Assembly (NCBI RefSeq): GCF_900095265.1
Contig: NZ_LT607658.1
Span: 1-64,000 of the forward strand
Reading direction: 5' to 3'
Source of the DNA: Janthinobacterium sp. UMAB-56
Lineage (GTDB): Bacteria; Pseudomonadota; Gammaproteobacteria; Burkholderiales; Burkholderiaceae_D
DNA: 64,000 nucleotides
The notes beneath the pieces are model-generated. The model worked only from the letters and a program-made list of their open reading frames with translations. It was not told where the DNA came from and searched no databases. The position numbers and the translations under genes were made by a program. Below, in pieces: positions 44,582 to 55,968 of the stretch (position 1 is its first letter; the number at the start of each line of letters is the position of its first letter).

Positions 44582-46084
44582 ATGAACGATCTCGATATCA
44601 TCACCCACTACATCAACGGCGCCAAGGTCGACACCCAGAGTGGCCGCTACGGCGACGTCTACAACCCGGCCCTGGGCGTTCCCGTGGCCAGGGTTGCGCT
44701 GGGCACCGTGGAAGACGTCGACGCGGCCGTGCAGGCCGCCGCCGCCGCATTTCCTTCGTGGTCGGCCACGCCGCCCCTGACGCGCGCGCGCGTGCTGTTT
44801 CGTTACCTGCAGCTATGCCAGCAGCACACGGACGACTTTGCCGCCATGCTCACGCGCGAGCATGGCAAGACTTTCGCCGATGCGCAGGGCGAAGTGGCGC
44901 GCGGTATCGAGATGGTGGAATTTGCCGTCGGCATTCCGCAATTGTTAAAGGGCGAATTCACGGACCAGATCTCGCGCGGCATCGATGCCTGGTCCATGCG
45001 CCAGGCGCTGGGCGTGGTGGCTGGCATCACGCCATTCAATTTTCCCGTGATGGTGCCGATGTGGATGTTCCCCGTCGCCATCGCCTGCGGCAATACCTTC
45101 GTCCTGAAGCCGTCCGAGCGCGATCCGTCGGCCTCCTTGCTGCACGCGAAACTGCTCAAGGAAGCGGGCTTGCCCGACGGCGTCTTCAACGTGGTGCAGG
45201 GTGACAAGGTGACGGTCGACGCCTTGCTCGACCACCCGGTGGTGCAGGCGATCAGCTTTGTCGGCTCCACGCCGATTGCCGAATACATCTATGCGCGCGG
45301 CAGTGCCAGCGGCAAGCGCGTGCAAGCCCTGGGCGGGGCGAAGAATCACATGGTGGTGATGCCCGATGCGGACATGGACATGACGGTCGATGCCCTGATC
45401 GGCGCCGCCTACGGTTCGGCGGGCGAGCGCTGCATGGCCATCTCGGTCGTGGTGGCAGTGGGCGACGCTGGCGACAAGTTGATCGACGCACTGGCAACGC
45501 GCACGGCTGCACTGAAAGTGCGCGACGGCATGGCCGAGGGTGCGGAAATGGGACCCGTCGTATCGCTGGCCGCCAAGCAGCGCATCGAAAAACTCATCGC
45601 CTCGGGTGTGGAGCAGGGTGCGACTTTAGTGGTCGATGGCCGCAACCATGTGGTGCCGGGCCGTGAGAACGGCTTCTTTGTCGGCGGTACTTTATTTGAC
45701 CACGTCACGCGCGACATGAGCATTTACAAGGAAGAGATTTTCGGCCCCGTGCTGTGCGTGTTGCGCTGTCCTGACGTGGTGCATGCGGTGGAACTGATCA
45801 ACGCCAACGAGTATGGCAACGGCGTGGCCATCTACACGCGCGACGGCGGCGTGGCGCGCGAATTCGTGCGCCAGATCCAGGTCGGCATGGTGGGCGTCAA
45901 CATCCCCTTGCCCGTGCCGATGGCCTTCAACAGCTTTGGCGGCTGGAAGCGCAGCATGTTCGGCGATCACCACGCCTATGGCCCGGAAGGCGTGCGTTTC
46001 TACACGCGCCACAAGGCCGTGATGCAGCGCTGGCCGAACACGGCAAGCGCTGGTGTGGAATTTGCTTTTCCCCAGATGAAGTGA
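44582..46084 (+). CDS. mmsA: CoA-acylating malonate/methylmalonate-semialdehyde dehydrogenase
   Basis: This is an aldehyde dehydrogenase of the MmsA group, 500 residues, which converts malonate semialdehyde with CoA and NAD+ to acetyl-CoA and CO2 (or the methyl form to propionyl-CoA). Group features are [32 protein letters not shown], the nucleophile Cys in [12 protein letters not shown] near residue 285, and the MmsA-specific end [25 protein letters not shown] precedes the ATG, nine bases after the aminotransferase stop. It finishes the beta-alanine branch, with methylmalonate semialdehyde from thymine as the alternative. Confidence 0.94.
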   Translation: MNDLDIITHYINGAKVDTQSGRYGDVYNPALGVPVARVALGTVEDVDAAVQAAAAAFPSWSATPPLTRARVLFRYLQLCQQHTDDFAAMLTREHGKTFADAQGEVARGIEMVEFAVGIPQLLKGEFTDQISRGIDAWSMRQALGVVAGITPFNFPVMVPMWMFPVAIACGNTFVLKPSERDPSASLLHAKLLKEAGLPDGVFNVVQGDKVTVDALLDHPVVQAISFVGSTPIAEYIYARGSASGKRVQALGGAKNHMVVMPDADMDMTVDALIGAAYGSAGERCMAISVVVAVGDAGDKLIDALATRTAALKVRDGMAEGAEMGPVVSLAAKQRIEKLIASGVEQGATLVVDGRNHVVPGRENGFFVGGTLFDHVTRDMSIYKEEIFGPVLCVLRCPDVVHAVELINANEYGNGVAIYTRDGGVAREFVRQIQVGMVGVNIPLPVPMAFNSFGGWKRSMFGDHHAYGPEGVRFYTRHKAVMQRWPNTASAGVEFAFPQMK

Positions 46085-46131
46085 TGGTTTCTCACACAAA
46101 GTCCACCGCAGGATAAAAGAAGGAAAACGCG

Positions 46132-47499
46132 ATGATCGAGTCATTGAATTTTTTGCCGCATGCCACCCTGCCCAGCGAGGAGCTGGCGGGTCATTTTACG
46201 GACCTGGCGCCTCCTTTGAGCGCGCGCCAGGCGGCCATCGAAAGCGCCCGCTGCCTGTACTGCTATGACGCGCCCTGCAGCCGCATCTGCCCGTCGGAAA
46301 TCGACGTGGCCAGCTTCATCCGCAATATCCACGACAAGAACATCAACGGCGCCGCCGCTGGCATCCTGAAGCAGAATATCCTGGGCGGCAGCTGCGCCCG
46401 TGTCTGTCCGACGGAAATCCTGTGCGAGGATGTCTGCGTGCGCAACCACGACGCCGAAGGCCAGCCCGTCAAGATCGGCCTGTTGCAGCGCTACGCCGTC
46501 GACCACATGCATTTCGCCAGCCACCCGTTCAAACGGGCGGCAAGCACGGGCAAGACGATTGCCATCGTCGGCGCGGGGCCAGCCGGCCTGTCGTGCGCGC
46601 ACCGCCTGGCCATGCTGGGCCACGACGTGGTGATCTTTGAAAAGGAGAACAAGGCGGGTGGTTTGAATGAATACGGCATTGCCAAGTACAAGCTGACGGA
46701 CGACTTCGCGCAAAAGGAAGTCGAGTTCCTGCTGGGCATAGGCGGCATCGAGATCCGATGTTGCCAGGTGCTGGGCGAGAACCTGCACCTGCGCGAGTTG
46801 CATACGCAGTACGACGCCGTCTTCCTCGGGCTGGGCCTGGGCGCCAGCCGCAAGCTGGGCTTGACGGGCGAGGAGGCGCCTGGCTTGCTGGCCGCCGTGG
46901 ACTATATCAGCGCGCTGCGCCAGGCCGACGACCTGGCCGCGCTGCCCGTGCCGCAACGCGCGATTGTGATTGGCGCCGGCAATACCGCCATCGACATGGC
47001 CGTGCAGATTCAAAGGCTGGGCGCAGAGGAAGTCACGCTGGTCTACCGGCGCGGTTTCGATGCCATGACGGCCACCCACCATGAACAGGAGATCGCCAAG
47101 GCGAACCAGGTACGCATGCTGACGTGGGCCCAGCCACAGCAGGTGCTGCTGGATACGGCAGGCAAGGTGGCGGGCATGCGCTTCGAGAAAACGCGCATGC
47201 AGGGCACGCGGCTGGCGGGGACGGGGGAAACGTTCGACGTGGCGGCCGACGCCATCTTCAAGGCCATCGGCCAAAGCCTCGATACCGACGTGCTGCTTGA
47301 CCCGATGGCGTCACTGCTGCAGCGCGAAGGCGACAAGATCGCCGTCGATGCGGCCTTTCGCACGGTGCTGCCGGGGATTTACGCGGGCGGTGACTGCGTG
47401 GCGCCGGGGCAGGACTTGACGGTGCAAGCCGTCCAGCATGGCAAGCTGGCCGCTCTGGCCATCCATGCCGATTTACTGACCAAACTGGAGGCTGCATAA
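46132..47499 (+). CDS. preT: Dihydropyrimidine dehydrogenase, FAD/NAD(P) subunit
   Basis: PreT passes electrons from NAD(P)H to PreA for reduction of uracil and thymine. The 455-residue protein has N-terminal 4Fe-4S cysteine sets (CLYCYDAPCSRICPSEID and GGSCARVCPTEILCEDVC), an FAD Rossmann motif IVGAGPAGLSCAHRLAMLGH near residue 144, a second nucleotide-binding site IVIGAGNTAIDMA near residue 280 and the terminal GGDCVAPGQDLTVQAVQHG helix. Its stop overlaps the preA start by one base. Its layout matches glutamate-synthase-like small subunits, but the preA partner settles the assignment. Confidence 0.95.
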   Translation: MIESLNFLPHATLPSEELAGHFTDLAPPLSARQAAIESARCLYCYDAPCSRICPSEIDVASFIRNIHDKNINGAAAGILKQNILGGSCARVCPTEILCEDVCVRNHDAEGQPVKIGLLQRYAVDHMHFASHPFKRAASTGKTIAIVGAGPAGLSCAHRLAMLGHDVVIFEKENKAGGLNEYGIAKYKLTDDFAQKEVEFLLGIGGIEIRCCQVLGENLHLRELHTQYDAVFLGLGLGASRKLGLTGEEAPGLLAAVDYISALRQADDLAALPVPQRAIVIGAGNTAIDMAVQIQRLGAEEVTLVYRRGFDAMTATHHEQEIAKANQVRMLTWAQPQQVLLDTAGKVAGMRFEKTRMQGTRLAGTGETFDVAADAIFKAIGQSLDTDVLLDPMASLLQREGDKIAVDAAFRTVLPGIYAGGDCVAPGQDLTVQAVQHGKLAALAIHADLLTKLEAA

Positions 47500-48779
47500 T
47501 GGCTGATCTCAGCATCGAATTTTGCGGCATCAAGTCGCCGAACCCTTTCTGGCTGGCGTCCGCACCGCCGACCGACAAGGCCTATAACGTGGTGCGCGCC
47601 TTCGAGGCGGGTTGGGGCGGCGTGGTGTGGAAAACCCTGGGTGAAGACCCTGCCGCCGTCAACGTCTCGTCGCGCTACTCCGCCCTGTACGGCAAGAACC
47701 GCGAAGTGGTGGGCTTCAATAATATCGAACTGATTACCGACCGCTCTCTGGAAATTAACCTGCGCGAAATCACGCAGGTGAAAAAAGACTGGCCGGACCG
47801 TGCCATCGTCGTCTCGCTGATGCTGCCCTGCGAAGAGCACTACTGGGCCGACATCCTGCCCAAGGTGGAAGCGACAGGGGCGGACGGCATCGAACTCAAT
47901 TTTGGCTGCCCGCACGGCATGCCGGAGCGGGGCATGGGCGCGGCCGTGGGCCAGGTGCCCGAGTACGTGCAGATGGTCACCGCCTGGTGCAAGAGACACA
48001 GCAAATTACCCGTCATCGTCAAGCTCACGCCCAACATCACGGATGTGCGCATGCCGGCGCGCGCGGCCAAGGCGGGCGGCGCCGATGCCGTCTCGCTGAT
48101 CAACACCATCAATTCCATCACCTCGCTGGATCTTGACCGTATGGTGGCCCTGCCCATCGTGGGCGGCGCCAGCACGCACGGCGGCTATTGTGGCGCGGCA
48201 GTGAAACCCATCGCGCTGAACATGGTGGCGGAAATCGCGCGTGACCCGCAGACGAGCGGCTTGCCCATTTCCGGCATCGGCGGCATCGGCAACTGGCGCG
48301 ACGCGGCCGAATTCATCGCACTGGGGGCCGGCTGCGTGCAGGTGTGCACGGCCGCCATGCTGCATGGCTTTCGCATCGTCGACGAGATGAAGGATGGCCT
48401 GTCGCGCTGGATGGACGAGAAGGGCTATGCGCGCATCAGCGATTTTTCCGGCAAGGCCGTGGCCAACACGACGGACTGGAAATACCTGGACATGAATTAC
48501 CAGGTCATCGCACAGATCAACCAGGACGACTGCATCAAATGCGGCAAGTGCTATGTGGCTTGCGAAGACACGTCGCACCAGTCGATTGCGCAACTGATCG
48601 ACGCCGCCGGCACGCGCACGTATGAAGTGATCAAGGAGGAATGCGTGGGCTGCAACCTGTGCGAAATCACTTGTCCGGTGCAGGGCTGCATCACGATGGT
48701 GCCGCAGAACACGGGCAAGCCATACATGAACTGGACGCAGGACCCCAGGAATCCACGGGCATTGGTGGAGACGGCATAG
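47499..48779 (+). CDS. preA: Dihydropyrimidine dehydrogenase, catalytic subunit
   Basis: PreA reduces uracil and thymine to the 5,6-dihydro forms. Residues 1-325 form an FMN TIM-barrel of the dihydroorotate-dehydrogenase family with the active-site Cys in ELNFGCPHGMPERGMGAAVG near residue 133 and IVKLTPNITD. The C-terminal 90 residues hold two 4Fe-4S ferredoxin motifs (CIKCGKCYVAC and CVGCNLCEITCPV). The length of 426 is normal. With PreT it commits pyrimidine bases to the reductive route, which is completed by the next genes. Confidence 0.96.
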   Translation: MADLSIEFCGIKSPNPFWLASAPPTDKAYNVVRAFEAGWGGVVWKTLGEDPAAVNVSSRYSALYGKNREVVGFNNIELITDRSLEINLREITQVKKDWPDRAIVVSLMLPCEEHYWADILPKVEATGADGIELNFGCPHGMPERGMGAAVGQVPEYVQMVTAWCKRHSKLPVIVKLTPNITDVRMPARAAKAGGADAVSLINTINSITSLDLDRMVALPIVGGASTHGGYCGAAVKPIALNMVAEIARDPQTSGLPISGIGGIGNWRDAAEFIALGAGCVQVCTAAMLHGFRIVDEMKDGLSRWMDEKGYARISDFSGKAVANTTDWKYLDMNYQVIAQINQDDCIKCGKCYVACEDTSHQSIAQLIDAAGTRTYEVIKEECVGCNLCEITCPVQGCITMVPQNTGKPYMNWTQDPRNPRALVETA

Positions 48780-48901
48780 GGCACGTTTTTTGCGTGCGTA
48801 TATTTTATAAACAACGGCTGGCCTTTGCGTTAAGCTAGATTGACTTAAAAGTCGAGCCGTTTCCATAAAACCGATCCCCTCCCAACCGATGGAGCATACC
48901 T

Positions 48902-50386
48902 GTGAACCACGACTATTCAGGCAACACGCAACTCTGGAATGAGGACCTGGCGCCCACCACGGCGGCGCAGCGTACCTGGCGCTGGTATCACTTCGCCGCG
49001 CTGTGGGTCGGCATGGTGATGTGCATTCCCGCCTACACCCTGTCGGCCAGCCTGATCGACAGCGGCATGTCCGGTTACCAGGCCGTGCTCACGGTATTTC
49101 TCGCCAACGCCATCGTGCTCTTGCCCATGCTGCTGATCGGCCATGCGGGTACCAAGTACGGCATCCCGTATGCGGTGCTGGCGCGGGCCTCGTTCGGCAC
49201 CATGGGCGCGCGCCTGCCGGCGCTGATGCGCGCCATCGTCGCCTGCGGCTGGTACGGCATCCAGACCTGGTTCGGCGGGCAGATGATCTACACCCTGATG
49301 GGCGTGCTGGTGGGCCATGAACTGGGCGGCGAGAAGATCGCTGGCCTGGGCATCAACGGCAGCCAGCTTCTGTGCTTCCTGGCTTTCTGGGCCATCCAGT
49401 TCTATTACATCCTGCATGGCATGGAATCGATCCGCAAGCTCGAGACCTATACGGCGCCGCTGAAGATCCTTATCTGCTTCGTGCTGCTGTACTGGGTGCA
49501 CAGCAAGGCTGGCGGCGTGGCCAGCTTGCTGGACCAGCCATCGCAGTTCATCCCCGGCGGCAAAAAGGCGGGCCAGTTCTGGAGCGTCTTCTGGCCATCG
49601 CTGACGGCCATGGTAGGTTTCTGGGCCACCCTGGCCTTGAACATCCCCGACTTCACGCGCTTCGCCAAGACGCAGCGCGACCAGGTGATCGGCCAGTCGA
49701 TCGGCTTGCCCGTGCCCATGGGATTGCTGGCCATGCTGGCGGTCATTGTCACGGCAGGCTCCGTGGTCATGTATGGAAAGGCCATCTGGGACCCCGTCGA
49801 CCTGGCCAGCCGCATGACGGGCGCCGCCGTGCTGATCGCCCTGATCATCCTCCTGGTCGACACGGTCAGCGTCAACCTGGCGGCCAACCTGGTGGGACCG
49901 GCGTATGACTTTTCCTCGCTGGCGCCGAAGCAGATTTCGTACAAGATGGGCGGCTACATCACGGCCTTCATCGCCATTGTCATGATGCCGTGGAAGGTGC
50001 TCGAATCGACGCAGGGTTATATTTTTACGTGGCTGATCGGCTACTCGGCCCTGCTTGGTCCCATCGCCGGCATCCTCATCGTCGACTATTATTTTGTGCG
50101 CAAGACGCAGCTCGACGTCAGGCATCTGTACCGCGACGACGGCGTCTATTCGTATGGCAATGGCTGGAACATGGCGGCCCTGATCGCCTTTGTCATCGCC
50201 GTGCTGCCGAACATTCCCGGTTTTCTGAATGCAGCCTTTCCCACGGCGTTTCCCGACGTGGCCGAAGGCTTTAAAACCATTTACACCTACGCCTGGTTCG
50301 TGGGCGTGGCCATCGCCGCCGTCGTTTATGGCGTCATGATGAAGGGCAAAGTGCCGGCGAGAGTGCAGCAGGCGCCGCAGTCCTGA
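48902..50386 (+). CDS. NCS1-family pyrimidine/allantoin-type permease
   Basis: This is a 494-residue inner-membrane transporter of the nucleobase-cation-symport-1 family with about twelve spans. It begins with the family-like acidic NEDLAPTTAAQRTWRWYHF, and has ARASFGTMGARLPALMRAIVACGWYGIQTW near residues 98-127 and ALNIPDFTRFAKTQRDQVIGQ in the middle. The start is GTG with GGAG eight bases upstream. Its place between preA and dihydropyrimidinase suggests uracil, thymine or dihydropyrimidine import, although allantoin and hydantoin are transported by close relatives. Confidence 0.9.
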   Translation: MNHDYSGNTQLWNEDLAPTTAAQRTWRWYHFAALWVGMVMCIPAYTLSASLIDSGMSGYQAVLTVFLANAIVLLPMLLIGHAGTKYGIPYAVLARASFGTMGARLPALMRAIVACGWYGIQTWFGGQMIYTLMGVLVGHELGGEKIAGLGINGSQLLCFLAFWAIQFYYILHGMESIRKLETYTAPLKILICFVLLYWVHSKAGGVASLLDQPSQFIPGGKKAGQFWSVFWPSLTAMVGFWATLALNIPDFTRFAKTQRDQVIGQSIGLPVPMGLLAMLAVIVTAGSVVMYGKAIWDPVDLASRMTGAAVLIALIILLVDTVSVNLAANLVGPAYDFSSLAPKQISYKMGGYITAFIAIVMMPWKVLESTQGYIFTWLIGYSALLGPIAGILIVDYYFVRKTQLDVRHLYRDDGVYSYGNGWNMAALIAFVIAVLPNIPGFLNAAFPTAFPDVAEGFKTIYTYAWFVGVAIAAVVYGVMMKGKVPARVQQAPQS

Positions 50387-51799
<1,413 letters not shown>

Positions 51800-51814
51800 A
51801 TTCAGGAGACAATA

Positions 51815-53050
51815 ATGGATGATCTACGCATCAATGGCGAACGTTTGTGGGCAGCGCTGATGGAACTGGCGCAGATCGGTGCCACGGTGAAGGGCGGCGT
51901 CAAGCGCCTGGCCCTGACGGACCTGGACAAGCAGGGGCGCGACCTGGTGGTAGCCTGGGGCCGCGAGGCCGGCATGAGTATCACGATCGACCAGATCGGC
52001 AATGTCTTCATGCGCCGCGACGGCGTAGACAATACCCTGCCGCCCGTGATGACGGGCAGCCATATCGACACGCAACCCACGGGCGGCAAGTTCGATGGCA
52101 ATTACGGCGTGCTGGCCGGCCTGGAAGTGGTGCGCACCCTGAACGACCTGAAGATCAAGACGCAATCGCCCATCGAAGTGGCTTTCTGGACCAATGAGGA
52201 AGGCTCGCGCTTCGTGCCCGTGATGATGGGCTCCGGCGTATTTTGCGGCGCCTTCTCGCTCGAAACTGCCTATGCTGCCAAGGACACGGAGGGGAAAACG
52301 GTAGGCGAGGAACTGGCGCGCATCGGATACAAGGGCGAGCAGGTGCCGGGCGACCATCCCATCGGCGCCTATTTTGAAACGCATATCGAGCAGGGCCCCG
52401 TGCTGGAAGACGCGGACAAGGTGATCGGCGTGGTGCCGGCCGTGATGGGCCTGCGCTGGTACGACTGCACCGTCAATGGCATGGAGGCGCACGCAGGCCC
52501 CACGCCGATGGGCCTGCGCAAGGACGCGTTGCAAGTGGCGACCGGCATCATGCAGGAAGTCGTCGCGATTGCTCACCGCTACCCGCCATATGGCCGCGGC
52601 ACGGTCGGCATGGTGCAGGTGTTTCCGAACAGCCGCAATGTGATACCCGGCCAGGTGAAATTCAGCATCGACCTGCGCAACGTCAGCGATGAACTGCTGG
52701 ACACGATGGATGCGGATATCCGCGCCTTTATCGAGCGCACGCAGGCCGACACTGGCCTTGGCATCACGATCGAGCAAGTGTCGTATTTCGCGCCGACGCC
52801 ATTCCATCCCGACTGCGTGGGCGCCGTGCGCAACGCCACGGCAAAGCTCGGGTATTCCGTGATGGACGTGGTGTCCGGCGCGGGCCACGACGCCATCTAC
52901 GCGGCGCGGCTAGCGCCGGCCGGCATGATCTTCGTGCCGTGCAAGGACGGCATCAGCCACAATGAAATCGAAGACGCCAAGCCCGCGCACCTGGAAGCGG
53001 GCTGCAATGTGCTGCTGCATGCGATGCTGGAGCGGGCCGTGGCTGTCTAG
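51815..53050 (+). CDS. Beta-ureidopropionase (M20-family N-carbamoyl hydrolase)
   Basis: This enzyme hydrolyses N-carbamoyl-beta-alanine to beta-alanine, CO2 and ammonia. The 411-residue protein belongs to the Zn-dependent M20 hydantoinase/carbamoylase group, not the nitrilase-type ureidopropionases. It has MTGSHIDTQPTGGKFDGNYG near residue 80, FWTNEEGSRF (catalytic Glu pair), YFETHIEQGPVLE, the lid motif HAGPTPMGLRKDA and SGAGHDAIYAA near the end. AGGAG precedes the ATG. It is the last gene of the pyrimidine operon and feeds the aminotransferase at 43257. Confidence 0.92.
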   Translation: MDDLRINGERLWAALMELAQIGATVKGGVKRLALTDLDKQGRDLVVAWGREAGMSITIDQIGNVFMRRDGVDNTLPPVMTGSHIDTQPTGGKFDGNYGVLAGLEVVRTLNDLKIKTQSPIEVAFWTNEEGSRFVPVMMGSGVFCGAFSLETAYAAKDTEGKTVGEELARIGYKGEQVPGDHPIGAYFETHIEQGPVLEDADKVIGVVPAVMGLRWYDCTVNGMEAHAGPTPMGLRKDALQVATGIMQEVVAIAHRYPPYGRGTVGMVQVFPNSRNVIPGQVKFSIDLRNVSDELLDTMDADIRAFIERTQADTGLGITIEQVSYFAPTPFHPDCVGAVRNATAKLGYSVMDVVSGAGHDAIYAARLAPAGMIFVPCKDGISHNEIEDAKPAHLEAGCNVLLHAMLERAVAV

Positions 53051-53070
53051 CGAAATCGGCCCACGTCCCC

Positions 53071-54825
53071 TCAGGTCTTGGGCTGGAAGTTACGCAAAAA
53101 CGCCAGCAGCGCGCGCGCCGCGATGTCGGCGTCGTCTGCCGTCATGGTTTCCAGCGGGTTGTGGCTGATGCCGCCATTGCCGCAGCGGGTAAACAGCATG
53201 GCCACGTCGGTGATGGCTGCCATGGCCATGGCGTCGTGGCCGGCACCCGACAGTAGCGCATACGGGGCGATGCCCACGGATTCCACGGCTTGCGCCAGCT
53301 GCGCCATCAGCCACGGTGCACACGGCGCCGCATGCGCGGACAGCAGCAGTTCCAGCTGGCAGTCGATCTGGCGCCGCGCGCAGATGGCGGCGATGCCTTC
53401 GAGGATATCGTCAACTGCACCCTGGCGTACCGCATCGCTGGCCGCGCGGATGTCGAGCGACAGGGTGCAGGCGCCGGCGATCACGTTGACGGAGCCGTTG
53501 GGCACATGCAGCTGGCCCACGGTGCCCACCAGTGCCTCGCCCCGGCTACAACGCTGCTCCACCAGCAGGATGATTTCGGCCGCCGCGCTGGCCGCATCCT
53601 TGCGCATGCTCATGGGCGTGGTGCCCGCATGGCTGGCCACGCCGCCAAGATTGAGCAGGTAGCGCGAGCTGCCGGCAATCGCCGTGACGATGCCCAGTGG
53701 CAGGTCGCGCTCGAGCAGCACGGGACCCTGCTCGATATGCACTTCCACATAGCCGAGCAAGTCGGCCGGGTCGCGCGCGATGGCGCCGATGGCACTCGCC
53801 TCGTGACCTGCGACAGCCAGCGCGTCGCGCATGCTCACGCCATCCGTATCGAGCTGCTCCAGCAGCGATACGTCGAACTTGCCCGTGACGGCCGTGCTGC
53901 CCAGGAATGTGCTCTTGAAGCGCACGCCTTCTTCCTCGGCGAAGCCGACGATTTCGAGGTGGAAAGGCAGCTTTTCACCGCGTTCGTGCAGATGGCGCAC
54001 GATGGCGATCGGCAGCAAGATCCCCAGCCGGCCATCGTACTTGCCGCCGTTGCGCACCGTGTCGTAATGCGATCCCGTCATCAGGGTTTTGGCATTGGGT
54101 GCATCGGACAGATAGCGCCCGACCACATTGCCGACGGCGTCGATATGCACCTGCATGCCGGCCTCCCGCATCCAGTCGGCCAGTTGCGCGGCCGTTTTCC
54201 GGTGCGCCGGCGTCAGGTAGGCGCAGGTCAGGTTGTAGTCGCTGTCGCTCCAGCCGGCCAGCGTTTCCGCGTGCTGCATGATGGCCGGGCCGAAGTCCAG
54301 GCGCACGTCGAACAGCTCGTTCAGGCGCAGCTCGGCGATGCGCTTGATCTGCCGCAGCGATTCTGCCAGTTCATCGGCGTGGCGGTTTTTCAGGCGCCGT
54401 GCAAACGTGGCGATGATGTCCTGGCGCGTCAAGCCTTCGCCCGTCGGGCCCTTGACGGCCAGGATGAAGGGGAAGCCGAACCTGGCGTTGTATTCGCTGT
54501 TGAGGCGCTGCAGGGTGGCAAATTCATCGGGGCTGCACAGGTTCAGGCCGGACTTGGCCTGCTCGCGCCTTGATTCCGCCGTCAGCTGCCCGGCGATGGC
54601 GGCTTTGCCGGCCAGCTCGGGGTGGGCGCGTATCAGCCCCAGCTGCTCATCGGGTGAGGCTTGCGCCAGCACGCGCTGTAGTTCCGTCTTGAGTGCCATC
54701 AGGCTGGAAAACGGACGGGCGTGGGCCGCGCGCTGAGCGATCCAGGGCGAATGTTCGTAGATGCCATGCAGTTGCGCGATAAAATCGGCCTGGCTGCCGG
54801 CGTTCAGGTCTGAAAGGGTGGTCAT
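53071..54825 (-). CDS. OHCU decarboxylase fused to allantoate amidohydrolase
   Basis: This is a 584-residue fusion. Residues 1-170 are a UraD domain, which turns OHCU into (S)-allantoin: AQRAAHARPFSSL, IRAHPELAGKAAIAG (catalytic His) and NARFGFPFILAVKG. Residues 175-584 are an M20 allantoate amidohydrolase: MTGSHYDTVRNGGKYDGRLG, GFAEEEGVRFKSTFLGS, EVHIEQGPVLLER, HAGTTPMSMRKDA and SGAGHDAMAMAA. The two steps are separated in the pathway by PuuE. I prefer the ATG at 54825, which gives a UraD-like start; an in-frame ATG at 54876 adds 17 unmatched residues. The gene is convergent with the pyrimidine operon and follows the puuD-linked lysR. Confidence 0.92.
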   Translation of the reverse strand: MTTLSDLNAGSQADFIAQLHGIYEHSPWIAQRAAHARPFSSLMALKTELQRVLAQASPDEQLGLIRAHPELAGKAAIAGQLTAESRREQAKSGLNLCSPDEFATLQRLNSEYNARFGFPFILAVKGPTGEGLTRQDIIATFARRLKNRHADELAESLRQIKRIAELRLNELFDVRLDFGPAIMQHAETLAGWSDSDYNLTCAYLTPAHRKTAAQLADWMREAGMQVHIDAVGNVVGRYLSDAPNAKTLMTGSHYDTVRNGGKYDGRLGILLPIAIVRHLHERGEKLPFHLEIVGFAEEEGVRFKSTFLGSTAVTGKFDVSLLEQLDTDGVSMRDALAVAGHEASAIGAIARDPADLLGYVEVHIEQGPVLLERDLPLGIVTAIAGSSRYLLNLGGVASHAGTTPMSMRKDAASAAAEIILLVEQRCSRGEALVGTVGQLHVPNGSVNVIAGACTLSLDIRAASDAVRQGAVDDILEGIAAICARRQIDCQLELLLSAHAAPCAPWLMAQLAQAVESVGIAPYALLSGAGHDAMAMAAITDVAMLFTRCGNGGISHNPLETMTADDADIAARALLAFLRNFQPKT

Positions 54826-54898
54826 GGTTTTCCGATCATGCAAGCGGTGATGATAGCGCCCCGTTCCTGCGTTCATTATATGCGCGTGCTGATAGCGG

Positions 54899-55837
54899 CT
54901 ATCGCTGCACCAGCGCCTTGGCGGCCGCGCTGACCTGGTCGCGCAGCCACTTGTGCTCGGGCGCCTGGTGCACGCGCTGGTGCCACAGCTGGTAAAAGCG
55001 CATGGGCGGGAATTTCAATGGCACGGTATACGTTTTCAGCGGCAGGGTCTTTTCATAGAAGCGCACGAATTGCCGGCCCGTGGTAAGCACCAGGTCCGTC
55101 TGCGTCAGCATGTAGGGGATCAGGCCGAAATACGCCGACTCCACCACCACGTTGCGCTGCAGGTTTTGCCGTTCGAGGAAGGAATCGATCACGCCGTGGT
55201 AGCCGGGCATCATCTGCGACGGCGCCACGTGGGGCAGGCTCAGATAATCGTCGAGCGTCATGGCGTCGCTGGCCGTGCGGCGCGCATAGGCATTTTCCGC
55301 ATGCATGGCGCAGATGATGGGGTCTTCGAACAGCTTCGAGATGTGCAGGTGGGCGGGCGGCTCGTCCCAGTTGGCGATGACGAGGTCCAGCCCCCCGTCG
55401 GAGAGTTGGCGGATATGGTCGATCCCCGGCCCCAGGCTATGCAGCACCACGCGGCTTTTCGGCGAGCCGCGGCGCAGCAGGGCCACCACGTTGGGCAGGA
55501 ACTGGCTGTCCAGGTAGTCGGGCGCGGCGATATGGAAGGTGCGCGCCTCTTCCTGCGCCACGAACGGCGTCTTCTTGACGAACAGGCTCTCCGTCTGATC
55601 GAGGATGCGCTTGGCCGGATTGAGCAGGCTTTCGCCATGCTGCGTGGGGACCATGCCGCGCGCGCCGCGCACGAGCAGCGGGTCGCCCGTGAGTTCGCGC
55701 AGCTTGCGCAGGGAGGCGGAAATCGAGGGCTGCGGCTGATTGAGTTTCAGCGCCACGCGCGAGACATTCTTTTCCACCAGCAGCAGGTAGAGGATGCGGA
55801 TCAGGTGCAGGTCGAGGTGTTGCGGCAGGCTGGACAT
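54899..55837 (-). CDS. LysR-family regulator divergent from puuD
   Basis: This is a 312-residue LysR-type regulator with LHLIRILYLLLVEKNVSRVA, LNQPQPSISASLRKLRELTG and LLVRGARGMVPTQHG as DNA-binding helices, then an effector domain (APDYLDSQFLPNVVALLRRG near residue 110). It is divergent from puuD across 131 bases that hold a T-N11-A dyad, and upstream of the uraD fusion on its own strand. The natural proposal is a urate- or intermediate-responsive activator of puuD and the uraD fusion, which is inferred from position. Confidence 0.9.
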   Translation of the reverse strand: MSSLPQHLDLHLIRILYLLLVEKNVSRVALKLNQPQPSISASLRKLRELTGDPLLVRGARGMVPTQHGESLLNPAKRILDQTESLFVKKTPFVAQEEARTFHIAAPDYLDSQFLPNVVALLRRGSPKSRVVLHSLGPGIDHIRQLSDGGLDLVIANWDEPPAHLHISKLFEDPIICAMHAENAYARRTASDAMTLDDYLSLPHVAPSQMMPGYHGVIDSFLERQNLQRNVVVESAYFGLIPYMLTQTDLVLTTGRQFVRFYEKTLPLKTYTVPLKFPPMRFYQLWHQRVHQAPEHKWLRDQVSAAAKALVQR

Positions 55838-55862
55838 GTGGCGGCGGCTCTGTTGTATATCG

Positions 55863-55879
55863 ATTTGAATATGTCAAAT
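55863..55879. promoter_or_regulatory. LysR-type dyad between lysR and puuD
   Basis: ATTTGAATATGTCAAAT has perfect 6-base arms (ATTTGA / TCAAAT) around ATATG and contains the T-N11-A pattern of LysR sites. Weaker outer arms ATATCG and CGATAT flank it. It lies about 100 bases before the puuD ATG, near -55 to -65 of likely -10 boxes. Confidence 0.5.
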
Positions 55880-55968
55880 ATACGATATTTTTCATGTGAT
55901 GGGCGGTAAATCCGTTTATCTTGTGTAGATTGGCACGAATAGTGGTTCGGTCTGACTCGAGGAATTTT

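Noticed and set aside
48781..48797. GCACG-TTTTTTG-CGTGC hairpin after preA as a terminator
   Set aside because: The T-run is in the loop and no T-run follows the stem, so it does not have terminator form. The following NCS1 gene is probably in the same operon.
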